From the NCBI GenBank assembly GCA_009667805.1, contig CM019064.1, forward strand, positions 77,994,400 through 78,058,399: 64,000 bases of DNA. Direction: 5' to 3'. Under the pieces are notes generated by a model. That model had not been told where the DNA came from and ran no database searches. It saw only the letters and a program-made list of their open reading frames with translations. Below are positions 60,053 to 64,000 of the stretch, piece after piece. Position 1 is the stretch's first letter. Every line of letters begins with the position of its first letter. A program made the translations under genes and the position numbers. Source of the DNA: Leptobrachium leishanense (lineage: Eukaryota > Chordata > Amphibia > Anura > Megophryidae).

Positions 60053-61935
60053 GGGCTAAATTACAATCCTAGCGCTAAAACGCGGGCGCTAGGGAGGAAA
60101 AACTACTCCCGCAGTTTTCCCCCTAGCGCCCGCTTTTAAGCGCTAGATTATAATGCAGGCGCTAAAAAAGATGCCTGCAGTCTTTCCCTGCTCCCGCCGG
60201 ACTGAGGAGCCGGACTGAGGAGGTGGACAGAGCCGCGGTCCTCGCTGTGGGACAGGAGGTGAGTATATCGAATTTTTTGGGGACTTCCTGGATGGTGCTA
60301 ACGGATTCTGCAGAAGCGGAATCCGTTAGCACCAACTCCTGGCTGTGGTTAACTTTTTGTTAACCGTGGCCAGACGTTAATCAGCGTTAGGACTTTGTAA
60401 TCCTAACGCTGATTAACACTTTGCGCTCCCCATGTTAAGTATAGGGAGCACAAAGTACAGTAACCTCGCGCTGAAAAGCGCAAGATTCCAAATGCAAACG
60501 GGTCACTTAACCCGTTAGCTTTTGGATTAAAATATGCAGTAAATAGGGTGCGTGGCCGGCTGCTGAAGGGAGAGGTCGCATGCTGCCGGAGCTCCGCAGC
60601 GATCTCTTCTCCCCAGGCATATTTCTGTTTTTTTAACTGCTGAGTGCCCTCACCCGAGGATCCTGGGCAGCTGGCCAACGGGAGTGCATTGACTGGAGCC
60701 TGTTCCCCCCCCCTCTGGTCCAGAGACCTACCTGCTGGACGCCATCTCCTGCTGGAATGTGCGGACGGCAGCCATTTTGCGGCCTACTTCTCGGCCCCCT
60801 CCGACTCCCAGCCGTAGAGATGGAGGGCCCACGTCTCCCGGTTGTACTAGATGCCATAATGCTGCTGCTGGGGGACGATGAGGGTCGAGTGACGCAGGGC
60901 GATATGCGCGGCATCATGGCCATGCTGCGCTCTGGCCGGGATGCTGATGATTCGGGCGGCGGCGTTTCTGGGGATGGAGAGCCTGAAGTGGCGCAACACG
61001 GCGATGAGCTGTCTGAGAGTGTGGAGACCGAGGAGCTGCGGCAGCGGGACGTGGCGGTACCGGCTCGCAAGATCCTGCGGCCGTTTCCCAGATGGGTAAG
61101 CTGTCCTCGCGTTGTGCTTTTGTGGCGCCCGCATGCCGAGACTCATCTACTCGGACGGAGATGGCGGGTGCGCTGGAGGCACCCGCTGGCTTCAACCGGG
61201 GTCTGAAGTCTGGGAAAGTGATGCCGCCTAGTCCCCTTCTGCCGTTCATTGCTCTGATAGCGCCTGCGGCCTTACCCTGCGAGGCTGGAGTTCACTATGG
61301 AGAGGCGGGTGTCTGGATTTCCCAGACAGACCTCGCCTGTTCTGCCTCACTCTGCCTGCCCCACGCCTGCCGCCGTTTCGGGACACTGGCTGAGAGTAGC
61401 CCTCAAATTTTCGCTTTACTACTTCATATTGATGACGATCCGCAGTTCTTTTCAAAAAACCGCCCTTTTTTTTTTCTCTTTGCCTTCACGCTGACACTTT
61501 TGTTTTTTGTCGTCCCCCCCACTACAAGCTGGGATTATTTTCTGGAATTTTCCGGATGTCCTTGTATTGTTGCTCCTCGGATGGGGACATTTTTGATTCT
61601 AAGAGACATTTTTCTTTCTTTTTTGGGGACTCGCCGTTGTTTACTTTTGCAGATTTAAAGCTTCTTTTTCTGTGACTATACACTCGCTGGGGTTATAGTC
61701 ATTATTGCTTTTCCCTTTTTTCTTTTCTCCCTTCCCATATTTGCCTATATGATGACTTGTTTGCTGTGGCCCTGCGTGGCCATTTTCCGCATGCTGTACT
61801 GCTGACTTGTTCTAAAATAAAAATTTTAAATAAATTTTGTTTAAAAAAAAAAATGCAGTAAATAAAATACTTGGGGTAACGTTAACGCTCACGCAGGTGA
61901 GCGCTAACGTTAGCGCCAAGTTTGTAATTTGGTCC
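60053..61935. mobile_element. multi-hairpin MITE, split by a retroposon
   Basis: Ends GGGCTAAATTACAATCC and, inverted, GGACCAAATTACAAACT. The interior is a chain of stems: GCGGGCGCTAGGG/CCCTAGCGCCCGC, GGTGCTAACGGATTC/GAATCCGTTAGCACC, GGTTAAC/GTTAACC, TTAATCAGCGTTAGGA/TCCTAACGCTGATTAA, and GCGCTCACC-type stem near 61885-61905. The retroposon 60546-61852 lies between the fourth group and the last stem. Target duplication unclear. Confidence 0.75.
60546..61852 (+). mobile_element. L1/Tx1-type non-autonomous retroposon with poly(A)
   Basis: Flanked by a 12-bp duplication ATGCAGTAAATA (60534-60545 and 61853-61864) and ending in a poly(A) tail after AAAATAAAAATTTTAAATAA. The 5' end GGGTGCGTGGCCGGCTGCTG resembles L1/Tx1 5' ends. 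A GC-rich frame at about 60757-61206 has an acidic stretch (LLLGDDEGRVTQGDMRGIMA) but no recognised domain; no endonuclease or RT is present. Related to 13846-14256. Probably moved by an L1/Tx1 LINE. Confidence 0.82.
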
Positions 61936-62477
61936 AAACATGTTAGACACACAAGAACAATGGGAGCAGTTTCTAAGAATAAATAACTCTGGAATGTTGT
62001 GGATATTTGTCTAAATTTCATGGTTATGTTTATTTTATTCATATTGGGTGCAGAGGCATTAATATCTTGAGTGTCTAGGGGAGTACCCAAATAAAATACA
62101 CCCCTGGGTTTCATCTCAGTTTCATTTATTAGATCTTCTAATTTGTTCAAAGAAAGCAGAAGAATTATCGTGTAAAGATCGGACGAATTGTTTAACAGAC
62201 GTGCTTGCAAAATACATGTAAAGGTCAGATCTCCCATGAGTCAGCATTCTGTGTGCACTAGGCAAGACGATAAGCTATTCCACTGTTTTGAATTCTCTCA
62301 CTCTGAGATAAAGAAACAAGGTGCAACTTGTGTTAACGTGAAAACGTTTATCAGTGAAAGGCATTGTATTGTGGGTATACACAAACGAAGAGTTACAGGT
62401 CCTCTCCACAATAAAGGCTTCATATGCAGATATGTTTATTTCAACCCTTATATTGTACAAATCTTTCCTACCGGGAC

Positions 62478-63165
62478 AATTTTGGAGCCATTCGGCTATT
62501 CAAATCTTGGCAAATTGCCAGCAAATATGGTGCCTGTTCGACAGCGGTGAAAGTCCCCATAGAGAAGCAGTGAAATGCCTTGATGTTCGGTGGTTTCATT
62601 CAGTAGGTTTAATCAGGCGAATCCCATAGGCTTCAATGTTAAAAATATTCCCGTTTTTATCCAATGTCTACTGAACTGTTTATTCTTTTAATCTGCAGCA
62701 AAAAGTCTCTTTATTGAATGTTTTTTAGGATTTTTTTATGCATTTTTCAGGGGAACAAAAAATTCCAATTTTCTTTTTTTAAAATAGCGGTTTTTTTTCT
62801 GTAACAGACCTTCTTAATATTATTCATAAGACCATATATGTTAATTCCAGACATTTTAGTCCAGTAGTTTTTTTGCAAACAGCTTTTAAATTTTAACACT
62901 TTCAATTGTTTTATTTATTTTACCCCGTTCATCGGCTTGTTGGCTTTTTCCGGCGGGCTGGTCGGCGATGTGTGCAGCAGATCGTCGGCTCGGAACCCCA
63001 ATAATTTTGGCGGGTTTGTGGTGTTTTTTTTTTCTTAAATCGGCAGTTTTGCAACAGCTTTTCCCTGCACTTCGGGGACCCTGCAGTGAATGCTGAATCA
63101 AATTCCTTGAAGTGCAGGGAATGAGAGAGCACCGAAATGTCAGTGACATTTAGTCTCTGAAGAAC
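62478..63165 (+). mobile_element. MITE family B, ends degraded
   Basis: Core motifs GGAGCCATTCGGCTATTC, GAAAGTCCCCATAGAGAAG, GGCGAATCCCATAGGCTTC, CTGTAACAGACC and CAGACATTTTAG in family order. Terminal CAGGGTTATTC is not recognisable. Confidence 0.72.
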
Positions 63166-63324
63166 CTCTCAAGTATTTTCTTACTGTGAGATGGGAAAGA
63201 TATGATAGTGTTTTGAAGGTTTTTGCTTTATAACGTCCCCTGCTTGAACCATCCAGTCATTCTGGTACTTTAGGATGTTACTCTTTACACCATGGTTAGT
63301 GGTCTTTCACATCCTTCTCTAATG

Positions 63325-63559
63325 TCAATAATATATATGGTCAGGGAAACCAATTCACTCGCTCAGGAATGATTCAAATCCTAAATCATTTAAAGGATTT
63401 TATTCTCATAAAAATATATAAAATAATAATAATTCTAAAAGGGCTTTTAGAATTATTATTATTTTATATATTTTTATGAGAATAAAATCCTTTAAATGAT
63501 TTAGGATTTGAATCATTCCTGAGCGAGTGAATTGTTTCCCTGACCATATATATTATTGA
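63325..63559. repeat. near-perfect 235-bp palindrome
   Basis: Arms 63325-63441 and 63444-63559 are reverse complements with one single-base indel (AAACCAATTC versus AAACAATTC), separated by two bases. Includes GGTCAGGGAAAC and AATGATTTAGGATTTGAATC modules and AT-rich flanks. Likely a palindromic MITE or a recent inverted duplication. Confidence 0.93.
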
Positions 63560-64000
63560 TAACTGAGAAATACTGAAGCCTCCGTTTTTCTTCTATCCTG
63601 TGATAAATTTGGATTTAAAGCAAACAAAAACAAACTCCATATAATAATTACCATCTATGAAATTTCAATAAACCTTTTTCCAGTTTCTTCTCATATATCA
63701 AAGTTGAAACGGGCGTGGCGCTGCACCATGGCAAGAGACAACAAAATCAGCCACAAAGCAATGTATCGTCAGTCCTGTCTGAAATATCCTTTTTTAGACA
63801 GACTTTTTATTAGATTTCAAAGAACTTATAGCCAATCAGCATACAGATACATTTCTACGTCAGAGTTTAACCAACAGTGAGACGAAAATTACTACATTTG
63901 ATTCAGAAATGGCTTTTCCTAGCTTACACTGTTCACACACCCTTTCCTGCACACAAAGGAAATGGCTAAATTCCACGGGCTAACATCCTATGCAAGTAAA
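63560..64000. other. copy B intron 5, no element recognised
   Basis: No exon with GNVAWMH-type coding, no terminal repeats. Confidence 0.6.

Noticed and set aside
58085..64000. Search for the last exon of HSD3B7-like copy B
   Set aside because: No frame resembling the 16449-16882 exon on either strand, so the exon must lie beyond the window.

Overview
This window looks like a stretch of a large, repeat-rich vertebrate genome, most likely an anuran amphibian (inference). The evidence is spliced vertebrate exons of a 3-beta-hydroxysteroid dehydrogenase (HSD3B7-like), four lineages of Tc1-like transposons, CR1-, L2- and L1/Tx1-type LINEs, hAT and Harbinger MITEs, and a 100-N assembly gap. Nothing bacterial or viral is needed to explain it.

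The only host genes I can support are two tandem HSD3B7-like paralogues, both on the + strand. Copy A contributes its last three coding exons (8550-8649, 10915-11077, 16449-16882 with the stop); its first exons must lie left of the window. Copy B contributes its first five coding exons (28022-28169, 29416-29571, 32793-32901, 56863-56962, 57922-58084); its last exon lies right of the window. Exon lengths and phases agree between copies, and B exons 1-5 plus an A-type last exon would encode 369 residues. B intron 3 is about 24 kb because of transposon insertions.

Layout: 1-2102 is a 32-bp minisatellite. 2244-8437 holds MITEs and two Tc1-like elements around the gap. 8550-16882 is the end of copy A, with LINE and MITE insertions in its introns. 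17330-27939 is intergenic: a proline-codon-like tandem repeat, a foldback element with a telomere-like core, a Harbinger MITE, a foldback element split by a LINE, and several copies of one MITE family. 28022-58084 is copy B. Its intron 2 holds a Tc1-like element split by a hAT MITE that itself carries a minisatellite. Its intron 3 holds a 25-bp minisatellite split by a solo LTR, a long-period tandem repeat split by a Tc1-like element, a further Tc1-like element, and a four-layer nest at 42618-51942. 58085-64000 is copy B intron 5, with MITEs, a poly(A) retroposon and a near-perfect 235-bp palindrome.

The most striking structures are: (1) minisatellites that match LINE 3' ends, one of them also carried inside a hAT MITE; (2) a nest of hAT > retroposon-like element with a hammerhead-ribozyme-like core > full-length L1/Tx1 LINE > CR1/L2-group LINE, in which the L1/Tx1 ORF2 frame is exactly continuous once the innermost insertion and one copy of its 5-bp duplication are left out; (3) a foldback transposon whose interior is CCCTAA-type repeat. 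All similarity calls rest on reading by eye; no database was searched.
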